Source of the DNA: Stomorhina lunata
Taxonomy: Eukaryota; Arthropoda; Insecta; Diptera; Rhiniidae
Direction of reading: 5' to 3'
NCBI GenBank assembly: GCA_933228675.1
Contig: OW121740.1
Coordinates: 35,446,292-35,510,291 of the forward strand
DNA length: 64,000 nt
How positions within the stretch are numbered: position 1 is the stretch's first letter; each line of letters begins with the position of its first letter. Below the pieces are notes generated by a model. The model made no database searches and was not told the origin of the DNA. It was given only the letters and a program-made list of their open reading frames with translations. The translations under genes were made by a program, and so were the position numbers. Below, piece by piece: positions 44,601 through 55,018 of the stretch.

Positions 44601-47526
44601 ATCGGACGTAGATCGTCTGTAACAATTTCCATATCAAAATATTCCAAACATTTTGTAACATTCGGCAATTCACTTAGGGGTTGAGTGATCATGGAAAATT
44701 CTTGGACCAATTTTAAAATAATTAAATTATTTCTTAAATTTACATCTTGTATATCCTTGAAATTACGTATTTGATTGGCTATAAGTGTAAGAAAATGTGC
44801 TTTATTGTCTAGAGCCTGATATAAAATGTATTCCTTGGAGCCCAAGTTTCCCTGAAAATATTGCCATTGTGTCTCTTTAAGTAATTCCAAGATATCATGC
44901 AATGATTGCGTGGTTTCTCGACCAATAAGCGTTAGAAAAAATTCACTATTTAGTGTTGTAAGTTGCAAGCATTGACGCATTGCTTCTCTTAGTTGACCTT
45001 CTATACTGTTTTGTAGAATTTCTTCGGGTATTTTATTAATAAATTGCAATATTTTGCAGTTGAAACCTTGAGGGGGAACATTCTTTAATAATTCTTCGAA
45101 TGCTTTGAGTAAAACTGGTTTAAGGTGGTATTTGTATTTTGTCCATTTTAATAGTAAAATGTCCAATACTGGATAGGGATGTTCGAGCAAAAGATCACAT
45201 ATTTGTTTTTGATAACGATGTACGGTGGTATTTTCCAAACGTAAACTTTCGGAGTAAAGCTGAAATGAAAATTAAAAGGAAATATAGGTAAACTATGTAA
45301 ACTATGTAGTATTTAGTAATAACTAGAAGGTCATGGTCGATAATAATTAGGCATTGTAATCAACTTTTATTAAATTAAAAATATTTGGATTTTAACTAAT
45401 CATAATCACGCAAAAATGAGGTGATCGAAATATGAAACTTAACAAAATCAAGGTTGAAATAATTATATAAACAAGTAAAAGTGTTATATTCGACTGTGTC
45501 GAGTCTTATATATCCACCATCACATATTTTTTAGAGATACTTATATAAAAGTTCTATATTCCCTTTTTTGGTTTTTAATAGTTTTAGTGGATCCGTGAAT
45601 CTTAAGAAAATTACACCATTTTTGAAGCGATGGTAAAAAATGGAACACTTGCTCCAACATTAAATGAAAACGAATCGTGATCGACTAAGTGGTATTGGCG
45701 GGGAATCTAAAACTACTTCTAGGTAGTTCCCTATGGAAAAACAATTAATTCGATTGTGGGTTTTTAGCAGTTTTGACGGTTGGAAAGTCCTTATACTAAA
45801 TATACCTTCAAATCTTTTTGATTGTAGATATAATGAGTCATCAAGTTGAGTTTAATTTAGAACCATATGTCATACACATATCTTCGCGGGTGCAACTATT
45901 CAAAATGCGGTCCAAATTCGAAAAGTTTGTTACGCTAGTTGGTTTTGTTGGTAAAATATTTGGAGTAAATTCGGTTGCAGTAGCTTTATAGCCAAATGTC
46001 GACCAATTGTCACAAAATTTAATACACTGGCTGATATTTATATAAAGCTTATTTATGCAAAATTTAGTGGTTCCCGGGAATGGTTTTTATATGAAAGCTA
46101 TGGTCAAATATGGACCGATTCGTATAAAATTTGATATACTGACCAATAGTTGCATAAAACTTCGTTAATATTGTATTCAATTTATCAGCATTAATGTCAT
46201 TCCCGGGGCGGTGTTATATGGGAGCTCTAACTAAATGTAAACCAATTCCCCCCATTTTCAATACACAATTTTTTCAATATGCTAATATTAAATGTGAACC
46301 GATTTTGCCCAATTTCAATACCAGAAAGGAAGAATATCTTTGCGAAGTTTCAGTGACCTAGCTCCTTCCGTTTAGGCGTTATCGTGCTTTCAACAGACAG
46401 TCAGACAGACGGACATAACTCAAACCTTCTTAGAATTTCAAAAGATTAAGAATATCTGGTAAGTGATGGAAATCGATCGTTTTCAAATCGTTCGATTTCT
46501 GATATATTTTTGAGATAATTTTAGGTTATTTCCCCAAGAAAAATAAAAATTTAGGCTTTAATCCTTTTAACTGATATCTTATCTTTCATTTGGCTTAATT
46601 TTTTTGCGGAAATTGGGATAATTGTCTCAAAAATATACCTGTAATCGAACGATTTGAAAACGATCGATTTCCATCACATACCGGATACCGGTTTGGCCAA
46701 TTTTAAGAAAATTACAAACGGAATGTAAATCTCCTTTAAACTGGCGGACAGACAGAAACTCAATATTCTTTTTGGCATTTTTGCTGTTTCCGTAAATTGT
46801 TTATATGAGAGCTGTGGTCAAATATGAATCGTTCAATTAATGAAGATTGCTTTATTTTTGGTTGCCCTTACTCTTTCCGTTTCGGCCCTATAGTGTTTTT
46901 AAAAGACGGACATCGAACGTTCATCGTGCGGTGTTAATATATAATACGATGACACATATACATATGTATCCTTTTTGGTTTTAAAGCTACTATTGAGGAA
47001 ATTACAAACGGAATGTCAAACTCAATATATACCCCCAATGTTTTTGATGGTGGGTATAAAAAGAACAATAAAAATTAATTTTATAATGAAACAATAAAGG
47101 AGGGAACATTTCGTTTAAATTCATTTACAAAAGAAATAATGTTTGCACATTTTGAAAAAATAAATAATACATATTAAACATTATGGGTTAATGTTCTTCA
47201 TTTTGAAACTGCTGGGTGTTTTCTGTAAAAATGTTATCGATTACAATATTTATCGAATACATACATCTTTGTAAGTAAAACAAAAAGTTTGCCAAAACTT
47301 TTGATAAGTAAAAACAAAGTTACAAAAGGTTTTCATTGTTTAAAACTACAAAGTTTTTCACTATGTCCGCAGTACAAAGTCCTTCATAGTTTTATAAAAA
47401 ACATTGAGACCGACCTTAATAAATATTGACTTGAACTAAACTATGAGATAAAAGAAAACCAACCTGTAGAAATTCCTGCTCCTCTTTGGTCAGCAAGAGC
47501 ATGTAATGTTTTTCCAGATTTTCCAT
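32696..47526 (-). CDS. ZFYVE26: ZFYVE26/spastizin orthologue, FYVE-domain protein (8 exons, 2292 aa)
   Basis: Exons from 5' to 3' on the minus strand: 47526-47464, 45259-43415, 41202-39927, 37569-35816, 35748-35490, 35423-34291, 33306-33182, 33119-32696. All have GT/AG ends, all phases agree, and the total is 6879 nt. A FYVE zinc finger lies at about residues 1468-1535: WIRD, RRHHCRRCG and RICNDC, the full phosphatidylinositol-3-phosphate binding signature with its Cys/His ligands. The rest is helical and repeat-like, including a basic KKRRR patch in exon 2. In vertebrates this protein (SPG15) works with spatacsin and AP-5 in lysosome reformation and with PI3P-dependent cytokinesis and autophagy factors. 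Human length is about 2540, so this is slightly short. Introns 4, 5 and 7 are 62-67 bp; introns 1, 2, 3 and 6 are 1.0-2.4 kb and packed with repeats. The start ATG opens MENLEKHYMLLLTKEEQEFL. Confidence 0.94.
33360..33995. repeat. A/T tandem array (~30-bp unit) in ZFYVE26 intron 6
   Basis: Units of the type ATAAAAAATTTTTATATCG plus AAAAATTTTCT, the same family as 37590-39900 and related to 1-2884. The rest of the intron (34,100-34,260) carries degenerate CTAGTTC motifs resembling the 11-bp array. Confidence 0.85.
37590..39900. repeat. A/T tandem array (~29-30-bp unit) filling ZFYVE26 intron 3
   Basis: About 2.3 kb, nearly the whole intron (37570-39926), is made of ~75 degenerate units of the ATAAAAAATTTTTATATCG / AAAAATTTTCT type. 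Subfamilies run in blocks: TATATCG at both ends, TATAACG around 38,640-38,710 and 39,280-39,500, TATACCG around 39,110-39,270. Splice sites lie just outside. Open frames (repeated FYIEKFSIK) are repeat artefacts. Confidence 0.92.
41706..42184 (+). pseudogene. Non-LTR retrotransposon RNase H / 3' end fragment in ZFYVE26 intron 2
   Basis: The plus-strand frame reads RVRLCWFPGHCDI (RNase H WxPGH box), then WPDLNIRQTMLLLGLSKSSL and GFLTGHCSLNSRLNR, the C-terminal region of Jockey-group second ORFs, then broken frames to 42,165. The end is a short AACCT tandem tail (42167-42184), probably the 3' tail of the retrotransposon. It lies antisense to ZFYVE26. Confidence 0.75.
42185..43085 (-). pseudogene. 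Jockey-group non-LTR retrotransposon fragment in ZFYVE26 intron 2
   Basis: The minus strand carries remnants of the end of an endonuclease domain (SDHCSISTSFSFSGLRNV, 42,985-42,930), a linker with LYEKGRWAKLNEFFVNFNW, and an open stretch 42637-42299 with KFKNFWSFVKRVKNN and INKSPGPDGIPSLK, the conserved lead-in to the reverse transcriptase palm. It stops before the catalytic motifs. Several stops and frameshifts. It is same-strand with ZFYVE26 and abuts a plus-strand retroelement fragment. Confidence 0.8.
45470..47055 (-). repeat. Dispersed repeat H1 in ZFYVE26 intron 1, minus orientation
   Basis: Begins with the reverse of the H1 tail (AACAAGTAAAAGTGTTATATTCG) and ends with GATGGTGGGTATA, the reverse of the H1 head. 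The interior has the usual TCTGTCTGACTGTC-type and GACCATAGCT phrases in reverse. It hosts a separate fold-back at 46463-46677. It occupies most of the 2204-bp intron, leaving both splice sites clear. Confidence 0.85.
46463..46677. mobile_element. 215-bp fold-back MITE inside the H1 copy
   Basis: The left arm GTGATGGAAATCGATCG continues through TTTTCAAATCGTTCGATT and ATATTTTTGAGA. The right arm is its inverse, ending CGATCGATTTCCATCAC. Arms of about 53 bp match almost perfectly around a ~110-bp centre. TA stands near both outer ends. No coding capacity. Confidence 0.8.
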
Positions 47527-48095
47527 ATTAGCCAAAGTATTTCATTAGTATTTAAGCATGTGTTAGCTTTATATTTTAAAATGTGTTTTCTATATATACA
47601 AATATTCGAGATAAGCTAAAAAGCAACCCACTTTTTCACATTAAAACAAAGGAATTTTTTTTTAAGATTTCACATTACATTGCATTCTTTTATAGTTAAT
47701 ATTTTAGTAATTTTTAGGAATTGTTTTATTTAGTTAATATTGAGCAGTTCTTTTTTATTATTTAATTGGATTAATATCACGGTTAAAGAAAACTAATATA
47801 AATTCCTCTTATTCAATGCAATCTTCTATGGAGAAAACATCACTTCTGTCTGCAGCAATTGCAATTGTTGATTCTTTTTCTTAAATGTGTGCGTGTGTGT
47901 GTGCAGACATCAGCTGGTCATTGTTTTTATTTTGTGTGTTGCTGTATTGTTTTTGTTTACATTCATTTAAATAAAAGAGGTTACCAGATAAATACAGTTA
48001 ATACAACAGCGCCAATTGGAGTTTTTTTTTAATAAACAAATGAAAATGCTGAGGAATAGTAATATCATTGGATATAAGTTGAGTTAGCTACCACC
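47527..48095. promoter_or_regulatory. ZFYVE26 upstream region
   Basis: About 570 bp of A+T-rich single-copy-looking sequence upstream of the ZFYVE26 ATG, presumably holding its promoter and 5' UTR. A GTGTGCGTGTGTGTGTG run lies at about 47,885-47,905. No core promoter motif can be assigned with confidence. Confidence 0.35.
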
Positions 48096-48860
48096 AAATA
48101 TTTTCTTGATTGTTTAATGCTGTTTCACTCACATTAGGTTTTCTTGATCAGTTTTTCTTAAAATATTCGTTCACACACGAATATTTTCTTCATCAGTTTT
48201 TATTTTTTTTTAATTCCATACAATTTTTCATACAAATTTTTGTAAACTTGATAGTACGGTCAGGTTTATATGTTCCATTTCACACGAATCAGGTTTACTT
48301 GTTCAGTTTTTCTTTAAATTTCTTTTGAACCCTGCATTCATGTTCACACACTAAAATTTTCTTTATCAGTTTTCATTTTATTTTCCTCAAATTTCATACA
48401 AATTTTCAAAATTTTCTTAAACTTGATAGTACGGTCAGTTTGTATCAATTAAATTCTGTCAGTTTTTTCTCACACAAATTCAAGACTTGATAAGCCTAAC
48501 CTGACTAATGTAAAAGTAGACTATCAATTTCAATTATGTCAGTTTTTTCTCATACAAACTCAAGACTTCATGAACCAAACCTGACTGGTGTGAATGTAGA
48601 CTTAGTCCCGTTTCACACGAATACGGTTTACTTGATCAGTTGTTCTTTAAATTTCTTTTGAACCTGCATTCACGTTCACACACGAACATTTTCTTCATCA
48701 GTTTTCAATTTATTTTCCTTAATTTTCATAAAAATTTTCAAAATTTTCGTAAACTTGATAGTACGGTCAGGTTTGTACCAATTTTAATTCTGTCAGCTTT
48801 TTCTTATACAAATTCAAGACTTCATAAGCTATACCCAACTAATGTAAAAGTAGTCTTAAT
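48096..48860. repeat. Dispersed repeat with 2-3 internal direct copies
   Basis: Phrases TTTCACACGAAT, GGTTTACTTGNTCAGTT, TTTAAATTTCTTTTGAACC and AAACTTGATAGTACGGTCAG recur at about 48,110, 48,280 and 48,610. A fragment lies at 59,770-59,840 near noi. Non-coding, family unknown. Confidence 0.7.
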
Positions 48861-49124
48861 ATAAATCTGAAATTTTTTATATTATTACAATATATTTAGG
48901 ATATTCACAGTCCGAAGTTTTCAGTAATTACTCAAAAACTTATCTTATACGAAAGAACTTTTGGGTTGTATCGTTAAAATTAAGGATCAATCATTTTTAC
49001 GTTGGGTCTGAAAGTTGGTTTTAAATGACACCTTTACTTATATTTTCTCTCTTATAGTAAGAAATAAGTATTATAATTAATTCTTTTGAAGGTAGCAGCT
49101 ACTCAAAGAACACTGTTTAATAGG

Positions 49125-49347
49125 TTTACATGCTAGAAGACTTAATCTTCAAAGCAACAACTACTGCAAAAGTTTTCACAACGTTGAGGAGGAAGAAACC
49201 ATCACTCATCTCCTCTGTCCCTGCCAAGCCCTTGCTGATAATAGGACCCTTCATCTGGGATTCCCATTTTTGCACGATCTATCAGAGATCTCGAACATTA
49301 ACATTCGTAAAATAGGCTCTATTATTATTGCATCCGGCTGGCTTTAA
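49125..49347 (+). pseudogene. Retrotransposon C-terminal Cys/His fragment
   Basis: An open plus frame ending at the TAA at 49345-49347 reads NYCKSFHNVEEEETITHLLC then PCQAL, a C...H-C-C knuckle typical of the end of Jockey/R1-type second ORFs, followed by FPFLHDLSEISNINIRKIGS. The rest of the element is missing. Confidence 0.6.
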
Positions 49348-49349
49348 CT

Positions 49350-50352
49350 GAGCCTCTTATATACGGTAGATTAGAAATTTCACTTTTCTCTCTCTATTAA
49401 GACAGAGCATAGTTTTAGTTCTGCCAATATCTGGATTAGGCAAGAAGGCCCTAGATTTTCTGCAAGCTACACCAAGTCTTTGTAATTTCCCTGCTAATCC
49501 AAGACTTGATACCCACATAAAAGTTTCAGATAGTGGAGCTTGTCCCTTACTTTCTGGCTCAAAACTTGGTTCGAGTATGTCTGGCCCTATATTTGAGTAT
49601 AGGTCTATAAGGGCTAATCTATATTTTTTAACCAATTGAGAGGTGATACATTGTCCTTACAGCGCCTTGAGGGCAGTCCGGCTATCGACATACATATATA
49701 TTCAGCTCTGTGGCCTTCCATATGGCACTCCAAAATATAAGATTCTATTCAATTTAATACTGTTGTTGTTGTAACTGCAATATCACAAAAGTCCTTGGTC
49801 GGAATCTTAGGATTTCTGAGTCATTCCGGTACGAAGAACCGACTGCAGTGGGAACGATTTAATTTAATGTAACAAATTCCCTTTTTCCAGCTAAATTTGA
49901 GTTTATAAGTTTACAAGAAGCAGAGGAAAATTTTAATTGGGAATGAAACGCCTTGGTTTTTTAATTTTAATCATAGAAAATTTTTTATGTGTAAATGTTT
50001 ATATTATATTTAGGGTATTCACAGTCCAAACTTTTTCTACTGTTTTTGATTTTAAAATATTTTCAGCTCTTATAGGATTCAAATTAAAGACGTTTTCCCT
50101 TCACTAATATTATAATTTTTTATTTGGGCGTTTTCTATTCTTTTAAGTGGCAATATTATAAATTTGCCGGCGATTTCAAGGGACTGAATTTTTTTATGAC
50201 AAAAAGGTACTATTCATAACAAATGCCATCACTGACCGATCTGTGCTATTATTTCTGCAAAGTTGTTTAATAAAAAAGAAGTTCCGGAATTTTCATTTGT
50301 TTTTCTTTGTTATTAACAATTAATTTGTTGAACAAGTCATTGAATTCCAAAA
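49350..50352. other. Vps39 upstream region with repeat remnants
   Basis: 49,360-49,640 and 51,440-51,620 share phrases (for example GGCAAGAAGGCC-type and CTAATCCAAGACTTGATACCC against CTAATCCAATACTTAATGCCC), so both belong to one dispersed repeat. 49,755-49,860 has a GTTGTTGTTG run and ACGAAGAACCGACTGCAGTG, also repeat-like. 50,200-50,352 is probably the Vps39 promoter and 5' UTR; the ATG at 50353 follows AAAA. Confidence 0.5.
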
Positions 50353-53300
50353 ATGCATCAGGCATATCATGTACATTCGATATTAAAACAGGGCGTTCAT
50401 ATTGAATCAATAGCCGCCTATGGTAAGCATTTTCATTTATTGATGTCCAAGGTATCATTTATCTCTATTGATTTTATTTCTCTTCCTCCAGATAACAATG
50501 TCATCTTGGGTACCCGCAGTGGTCAATTGATTATGTATTCGGTAGACAAAAATGGTGCCGTTGATATGTTGATGTTTAGCAAGAACTTCAGCAAAAAATC
50601 CATTGTACAAATGGAGGTAATTGCCGAGGAGAATCTACTGTTTGTCCTAACCGATGGCATGATTTATGTGTGCGATATTAGTCGTACGGAGAATAACTTT
50701 ACGTTCATTCATAGTTCGCAGTTTACTAAAGGATGCAGTTTGTTTACACTGGATGCACAGGTAAGGATTTGGTATTAGAAAATGTGACTCTATCAATAAT
50801 AGGGGACATTGAAAAATCAATAATTTAGTAATGAGAGGGGCCTTATAAATGTTAAAGTATTAACCGTGATGATAAAAAAATAAATTTTCTGTTATATTGA
50901 TCAGGCTCAAATTGTAAAGTAAACCCTTCGCCTGGTTGTCTTTTCATTAAAAGTTTGTAATAGAAGTATGTAGTTTGTGAGACACATTGATGCAAGTTAA
51001 TTGAAGATACGACTAATTAGTGTGTAATGGATCTACACATCTATAGTCAGACCACTACATACTTAATACATGGACTAAAAACTTCTGGGCATAACAAAGA
51101 AAACAGCTTCAATCAAAATTAGCTTTATTCATCAACATAAACTCTATCATGTTAAGACCAATTAGAACCGTTGCTTGATATCCAACATCCTCTACGTCAT
51201 CCAGACCTATTTTTGTTATTATTCATCTCAACTGTGGCCACTGACCTCCTCGTTATAAAAGAGGTGTGTTCTACCGACTCGGACAAATCCTCACCTAGAC
51301 ATAGTCTACAGAGGTCCGGAATGCTATCATCCCACCTATTTAACCTCGAATTGAGGGCACAGTGTCCCGTTAGGAATCCTATACATCTTAAGCTTGAATT
51401 TTGGTTCCATTACTGCCCGCTTTAGGCCACAGAGCTCTTAATGTCCTACACGTAACCATGTTTCCCCATGACTTTGTGGTTTCCTTGCTAATCCAATACT
51501 TAATGCCCAAATAAAAGTGACAGTTGGAGCAATATCTGTTTTACCGGCACGCTTTTCTAAGTCTACGAAAAGAAAGAAGACACTGTGATCACGTATTTGT
51601 TTTCGGTCATCAGTGAGCAAATGCGGCTATGATCCCATAATACAGAAACACCCGCATTTTTTATTTCTGTAAAATTTGAGATTTTATAAAAGGTTGTTAT
51701 ATTACAAATACATTAATGGGTTAAGAAAAAAAATTGCCCTTAAGTCGTGTCTATCTAAAGATAATGGCAATTTTATTTATTGTCAATAAAATCACCATTT
51801 TTGGAAATATGGCTCATATCCAATACATTAGTACTAGATATTAAGTCGTATCCATATTTTTAATCTTATACAAAATTTACAATAAGAAACCTTAAAACAG
51901 AAATTTGATGTCACTTCCTTTCCAGACTACTAAAACAACGACTGGAAAAACAGCGACACTAATACGCGTTTGTTGTGTCATCAAAAGACGTTTGCAATTC
52001 TTTTATTGGAAACTCAATACCTTGGCTTCACTTGAATTGTCCATAGAACTTAAGGATGTACCAAAATCTTTTTGTTGGGTAAATGATTTCATTTGTGTGG
52101 GCTACAAGGATGAATATGTTTTATACAATGTAAGTAAAAAAAATATTACATATAAATCTTTAATTAACATGTAAATTCATCTGTAGATTAAAGCTTCCAA
52201 ACCTGAAAAACATGATCTTATTGTAACCTCCTCTTCACACAATTTGGATCCTTCTATATGTCTACTAAAAGATGACATTTTGGGTATTTCTAAAGATGAT
52301 TTTCTGGTTGCGATCAATTTACAAAACTATAAAGAACGTAAAGATGATAAGAAAAATATACAAGGTTCCTTGGAAGCCACTGGTGGCAAAGGCAAAACTG
52401 CTCTACAACCCATGATTTGGAGCGGTCCTTTGTTGGGCCTAGTCTGGGATGAACCATTTGTTGTGGGTCGTGTTGCAAACGGTATTGAAGTGCGTTGTCT
52501 AGAGGCCAATGGTATTGATAGAGATACCTTGGTGCAGTCCATACCGGAATTAAGCAAAACTAAGCATTTGGTGCGTTCGGCTAAAGGTATCATCTTTGCA
52601 GCTGCTATTTCGGAATTATGGTGCATCAGATTGGTTGAAATAACCACACAAAGACAGCAGTTACTGCAGCAAAAGAGATTCCAATTGGCTATTGAATTGA
52701 CGGTAATAAGTTTTAGACAATTTAAACATAATCCATGTTTTAATTTCTATATTAAAAATCTCTAAAATTTTTTTTTAACTTAAGTTAATATTAAATAACT
52801 TTTCTTTATTTTAGAAAATTTCCGATGAACCTGAGTTATCTAAAGCTGAAACTATACGTCAAATTCATATGCGTTATGCCAAAGAGCTATTTGCTCTTAA
52901 GCAATTTTCTGCAGCTATGACTGAATTTGAAAATGCCCAGGCCAATCCCTACGATGTCATACGTTTATTTCCCAACCTACTGCAGGATCAGTCAAAACCC
53001 ACAACAACAGATAGCTATGATACAGCTATTCCCACAGCTACTATGCTACAGCTGGAGGATAAGGATTTGGAAAATGCACTTTTGGCTTTAATTGAATTTT
53101 TGGCTTTGGCCCGTCAAAAGGAGGTGGTAAAACTAAGGGACACCAAGAGTTCTTCAAAGTCTTTGTTGTCCATTATCGATACCACCTTATTGAAATGTTA
53201 CCTGCAGACCAATGACTCTTTGATAGCGCCCTTGCTTCGTCTGAATCAATGTCATTTAGAGGAATCGGAAAAGACTTTACTAAAGCATGACAAAATCTCT

Positions 53301-54498
53301 GAACTTATTATATTATACCAAACAAATGGCAAACACAAGAAAGCTCTGCAGCTTTTACAAGCTCAAGCGACTAAGGAGGGTTCCAGTCTTTATGGCTACA
53401 AGAGAACCATCCATTATTTGCAGCAACTTGGTAGTTCGCATTGGGCCTTAATAAAGGAGTTTTCTGATTGGGTCTTAAAAGCTAATCCGGAACAAGGTTT
53501 AAAAATTTTTACCGAAGATTTCATAGAAGTAGAAAATCTACCCAGACCTGCAGTATTGGACTTCCTTCTAACAAATCACAAAGCTCTTGTAATACCTTAC
53601 TTGGAACATGTTATTAATGTCTGGCAAGATGAAAATACCTTTATACATAACATTCTAATCAAGCAGTATCGCGAAAAGTTGGAACACATAACGAATGAAT
53701 TGGCCAAAGAAGGTTCCAATCAGAAAAAGGAACTAAATGAAGAATTTAAGGAATATCACCAGAAATTACATGATTTATTAGAGAATTCTTTAAACTATTC
53801 ACCAGATGTAGTCCTAAAAGATTTCCCCACAAATATGCTATTAGAAGAGCGTGCCATTATTCTGGGCCGTTTGAAGAAACATGAAAAAGTTTTAGCTATT
53901 TACATACAAATACTAGGCGATGTTGAAAAAGCCTCAAAGTACTGCGAAGAAAACTATGAAGATGATAATGATATATTCTTTCTACTATTAAAGACTATAC
54001 TAAATCCGCTGCAGCAGCCACCATATGAAAATGTTGAGCTACACAAAGATTTTTTGAAACCAAATAATGAAATTGTTTTGGAATTATTGAACAAATATGC
54101 CTCCAAAATTGAACCTAGAAAAATATGGCCGGTAAAAACTTTTGCTTTTTAGAAAGATTTCTTATATAACATTTCTCTATCTTTTTTAGTATTTACCAGA
54201 AGATTTGCCGGTTGCTCGTATACACCATTATCTAAATACCGTTCTACGTGAACGAATGGCCACCCGTCACCTGTTGGAAATGAAGAAAGGCTTGTTAGAG
54301 GCCCGTCTAAAAAGTATAACAGATGCTGTGTTGGCACAACAGAGCATACACTTTGAATTGACAGAGTTTAGTGTTTGTCCGGAATGCAAAAAACGTTTTG
54401 CAAATCAAAGTGCTTTTGTTCGTTATCCTAATGGTGATGTTGTTCATCTTTCATGTCATGATAAGAAAGTAATGACCGCCAATTTATTTGGTAATTAG
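50353..54498 (+). CDS. Vps39: Vps39/Vam6 orthologue, HOPS tethering complex subunit (6 exons, 894 aa)
   Basis: Exons 50353-50422, 50492-50760, 51926-52129, 52187-52702, 52815-54131 and 54190-54498 join with consistent phases to 2685 nt. The N-terminus (MHQAYHVHSILKQGVHIESI) matches the family start. A citron-homology/beta-propeller domain spans roughly residues 15-290, followed by alpha-solenoid (clathrin-repeat) sequence and a C-terminal CxxC segment with FANQSAFVRYPNG (Cys855, Cys858), the Vps39 C-terminal zinc domain. 894 aa against about 886 in human. In the HOPS complex Vps39 binds Rab7 and tethers late endosomes, autophagosomes and lysosomes. Four of the five introns are short (57-112 bp); intron 2 (1165 bp) holds repeats. 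Intron 1 is 69 bp and open in frame. Head-to-head with ZFYVE26. Confidence 0.96.
51150..51625. repeat. Dispersed repeat remnants in Vps39 intron 2
   Basis: 51,153-51,205 matches 18,465-18,530, and 51,440-51,620 matches 49,360-49,640 (CTAATCCAATACTTAATGCC, CATAAAAGT/AATAAAAGT). The open frames on both strands are not in recognisable families. Confidence 0.55.
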
Positions 54499-54608
54499 TT
54501 TTAATTTTATTTTTCGACGATATATTATGTATTTGTAATTAAATTAGTTCAGAAATGTATCCGTATGTATGTATATGCGTTGCCTTTATGTATAACATAT
54601 ATGGTGTA

Positions 54609-54614
54609 AATAAA
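54609..54614 (+). terminator. Vps39 poly(A) signal
   Basis: AATAAA 111 bp after the Vps39 stop codon, followed by A/T-rich sequence. Confidence 0.65.
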
Positions 54615-54855
54615 CGAATTATGATATTTATAATACAGTTAAATTACATGTTAATATTTTTTATTTTGTTGTATATAATTTGATCTATGATCTTCGCCAA
54701 AGAATTGCATTTTTTTAAGAACTTTGTTTTTTGGTATTTCTCCGAAAGTTTAGAATGTTTAGATTAATTACTTATGTTATTTTCTTTTTCCAGAGTTCTG
54801 ACTTTAATTTGATACTTTTGGCAATGAAAATTAGGCATTTGTATACATTATCTGT

Positions 54856-54861
54856 TTTATT
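54856..54861 (-). terminator. Rbbp5 poly(A) signal
   Basis: AATAAA on the minus strand about 160 bp beyond the Rbbp5 stop codon at 55019. The 245 bp between this and the Vps39 signal separate the two convergent transcripts. Confidence 0.5.
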
Positions 54862-55018
54862 GAAAACAAAAATTGATTCCGTTTTAGTTTTTGTTTAAGA
54901 AATGTTTACTGTATATTTCACTTTCGAAGCATTACTTATTGCAAAAATCATTAGGGTCAAAACAAATAAAAAATGGCTTATGTATATAATTCTATTAAAC
55001 TATAAAAGTAATTAAGTT

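Noticed and set aside
52327..52647. 106-codon minus-strand ORF
   Set aside because: Antisense of Vps39 exon 4, which has clear family similarity and good splice sites.
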